The notes beneath the pieces were generated by a model. That model saw only the letters and a list, made by a program, of their open reading frames with translations. It had not been told where the DNA came from and did not search any database. A program made the translations under genes and the position numbers. This document shows positions 5,780 to 6,946 of a DNA stretch of 6,946 nucleotides, in pieces. Position 1 is the stretch's first letter. Each line of letters opens with the position of its first letter. Source of the DNA: UBA11164 sp002420085 (GTDB taxonomy: Bacteria > Pseudomonadota > Gammaproteobacteria > Xanthomonadales > Xanthomonadaceae); the NCBI GenBank assembly GCA_031976395.1, contig DALYLJ010000169.1, positions 1-6,946 of the forward strand, in the 5' to 3' direction.

Positions 5780-5956
5780 ATGGGCATTTCACCCTCAGGC
5801 ATGCAAATCTTCCTGTTCATGCTGGTCTACGTCGTCATTCTCGGCGGCATCGGCATCTACCTGTTCGTGCTGCTGGTGCGTTTCGTGAAGGCGCACCAGC
5901 GGATTGCCGATGCGCTCGAACAGATCGCCAAGACCCTGACCAAGCCCGAGCCGTAG
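5780..5956 (+). CDS. 58-aa single-span membrane microprotein
   Basis: ATG at 5780 to TAG at 5954-5956 encodes 58 residues. After a short polar start (MGISPSGMQ), residues 10-33 are one unbroken hydrophobic span (FLFMLVYVVILGGIGIYLFVLL). A basic junction follows (R34, K37, H39, R41), then a charged helical tail, ADALEQIAKTLTKPEP, with hydrophobic residues spaced as in an amphipathic helix. The positive-inside rule places the C-terminus in the cytoplasm. AAGGGA five bases upstream and a strong stem-loop eight bases after the stop frame it as a complete transcription unit, possibly with the thioesterase upstream. I recognise no family. Small proteins of this build often bind or regulate larger membrane complexes, but no partner is implied by the neighbours. 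An alternative start is M8 at 5801. Confidence 0.72.
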   Translation: MGISPSGMQIFLFMLVYVVILGGIGIYLFVLLVRFVKAHQRIADALEQIAKTLTKPEP

Positions 5957-5964
5957 GCGCTATT

Positions 5965-5993
5965 CCGGAGGCCGCCGTCCAGGTGGCCTCCGG
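5965..5993 (+). terminator. Strong terminator-like stem-loop after the microprotein
   Basis: CCGGAGGCCGCC (5965-5976) pairs with GGTGGCCTCCGG (5982-5993): twelve base pairs with a single G-U wobble and a 5-nt loop, beginning eight bases after the TAG. The tail TCGGTTGG has few Ts, so it may be a weak-tail or Rho-assisted terminator, or a 3'-end stabilising hairpin. Confidence 0.6.
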
Positions 5994-6059
5994 TCGGTTG
6001 GATCGTGTGGGCCGGGCAGCCACCCAGCCGCAACGGAAGGTGTACCCCCGCGACCGTGT

Positions 6060-6093
6060 CACATGACCGCAATGCCATGGTCATTGCGGTGTG
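6060..6093 (+). promoter_or_regulatory. Stable hairpin upstream of metallophosphoesterase
   Basis: ACCGCAATG (6066-6074) pairs perfectly with CATTGCGGT (6082-6090) around a 7-nt loop. CAC (6060-6062) and GTG (6091-6093) extend the stem, leaving ATG (6063-6065) as a 3-nt bulge. A competing fold, ATGACC (6063-6068) with GGTCAT (6079-6084), is also possible. No T-run follows, and it ends 47 bases before the coding start, so a leader-regulatory or RNA-stability element fits better than a terminator. Confidence 0.4.
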
Positions 6094-6140
6094 ATGCCGT
6101 GGGCTCAGGCTTTGCCGGCGGACAGGTCGGGAATCCCACG

Positions 6141-6946
6141 ATGAATCCGCTTCGCTTCCGCACGATCTTCATTTCGGATGTCCACCTGGGCACACCGGAT
6201 TGCAAGGCCGGCTATCTGCTCGATTTTCTCCGTCGCACCGAGTGCGAGACACTCTATCTGGTCGGCGACATCATCGACCTTGAGGCGATGGCGCGCCGGG
6301 TGTGCTGGCCGACCGAGCATGGCGCGGTGGTCGCCGAGGTGCTGCGCAAGGCCGAGTCGGGCACACGGGTGGTCTACATTCCCGGCAATCATGATGCCGC
6401 CCTGCGCGGCCTGTGCGGCTCGCGCATCGGCGCGGTCGAGGTCTGCCTGGATGCCGTCCATGTCGGAGCCGACGGCCGACGCTTTCGCGTGAGTCATGGT
6501 GATGAGTTCGACCCTGCGGACTACGGCCGAGGCTGGCTGCACGGGCTGGGCGATCGGGCATACCGCTTCATCTGCTGGACCAATCGGACATTCAATCGAC
6601 TGCGAAGACGCTTCGATCTGCCCTATCTGCCGCTGTCGATCATCGCCAAGTCACGGATCGGCAAGGCGCTGGAATACATCCGAGACTACGAACACCGAGT
6701 CTCGGCGACCGCCGCCGAGCGCGGTTTCGACGGCCACATCTGTGGTCACATCCACTTCGGTGGCATCCGTCGGATCGACGGTGTGCTGTACTGCAACGAC
6801 GGCGACTGGGTGGAGCACTGCACCGCGCTCACCGAAGACTTCGACGGCGTGCTGGAACTGCTGCACTGGAGTGAGCACCGCACCCGTCTGGCCCAGGCCG
6901 GACGCCGGGTGCTGCTGCCCTCCCCGGAAACCGCCCTGGCATTCGC
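6141..6946 (+). CDS. COG2908 metallophosphoesterase, UDP-2,3-diacylglucosamine diphosphatase-like (cut by right edge)
   Basis: The frame is open from ATG 6141 to the window end (268 codons), so the C-terminus is missing. All calcineurin-like phosphoesterase metal motifs are visible: SDVHLG (D13, H15), GDIID (D43), GNHD (N83, H84), HGDEFD (H119) and GHIH (H203, H205). The middle part, with NRTFNRLRRRFDLPY and LEYIRDYEHRV, and YCNDGDWVEHCTAL (217-230) are typical of the COG2908 subgroup often named UDP-2,3-diacylglucosamine diphosphatase. That enzyme cleaves a UDP-sugar pyrophosphate at the inner membrane in lipid A synthesis. This subgroup differs from E. coli LpxH, so the real substrate may be another nucleotide-linked lipid or sugar. 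The conserved RFRTIFISDVHLG begins five residues in, and GGGAA lies eight bases before the ATG. An in-frame ATG at 6063 would add 26 residues with no ribosome-binding site. Confidence 0.88.
   Translation, partial: MNPLRFRTIFISDVHLGTPDCKAGYLLDFLRRTECETLYLVGDIIDLEAMARRVCWPTEHGAVVAEVLRKAESGTRVVYIPGNHDAALRGLCGSRIGAVEVCLDAVHVGADGRRFRVSHGDEFDPADYGRGWLHGLGDRAYRFICWTNRTFNRLRRRFDLPYLPLSIIAKSRIGKALEYIRDYEHRVSATAAERGFDGHICGHIHFGGIRRIDGVLYCNDGDWVEHCTALTEDFDGVLELLHWSEHRTRLAQAGRRVLLPSPETALAF

Noticed and set aside
5550..6066. Two overlapping open frames (112 and 115 codons) on the plus strand
   Set aside because: Both cross the microprotein out of frame and are Arg/Pro/Ser/Cys-rich. The second also runs through the strong stem-loop at 5965-5993.

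Overview
The window is GC-rich (roughly two thirds G+C by eye), densely coded chromosomal DNA. Codon use is strongly GC-biased, and there is no insertion sequence, phage gene, CRISPR array, tRNA or rRNA. Several features suggest a gammaproteobacterium near the Xanthomonadales/Lysobacterales: a COG2908-type metallophosphoesterase, an exported tandem amidohydrolase pair and the general codon style. This placement is an inference from gene content, not a measurement.

Layout. (1) Positions 1-139, minus strand: the N-terminus of an unrecognised gene cut by the left edge. It has a GTG start, a near-perfect Shine-Dalgarno and a plausible promoter in a short AT-richer gap. (2) Positions 228-2911, minus strand: a two-gene operon of exported amidohydrolases. 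The upstream protein (458 aa) keeps the metal-binding histidines. The downstream one (436 aa) starts inside the last codons of the first (ATGA overlap), has a clear Sec signal peptide, and has lost essentially all recognisable metal ligands. (3) Positions 2912-3043: a divergent promoter region with a TACAAT -10 box and a 10-bp perfect palindrome. (4) Positions 3044-3817, plus strand: short-form AMP nucleosidase. (5) Positions 3884-4729 (or 4765), minus strand: a DUF817 polytopic membrane protein, convergent with the AMP nucleosidase. (6) Positions 4985-5401, plus strand: a PaaI-type hotdog thioesterase. (7) Positions 5402-5779: a 378-bp gap with no supported gene. (8) Positions 5780-5956, plus strand: a 58-aa single-span membrane microprotein with its own ribosome-binding site, followed by a strong 12-bp stem-loop. 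(9) Positions 6141 to the right edge, plus strand: a COG2908 metallophosphoesterase of the UDP-2,3-diacylglucosamine diphosphatase type, preceded by a second strong hairpin.

The genes do not form one pathway. The only clear functional unit is the amidohydrolase pair, probably made together and exported together, which invites the idea of a catalytic subunit plus a non-catalytic partner. The rest look like independent housekeeping or envelope genes: adenylate turnover, acyl-CoA or aryl-CoA thioester cleavage, and a possible lipid A or nucleotide-sugar diphosphate hydrolase. I see no convincing wholly new defence or mobile system. The best leads are the ligand-less amidohydrolase, the microprotein, and the structured leader before the metallophosphoesterase.
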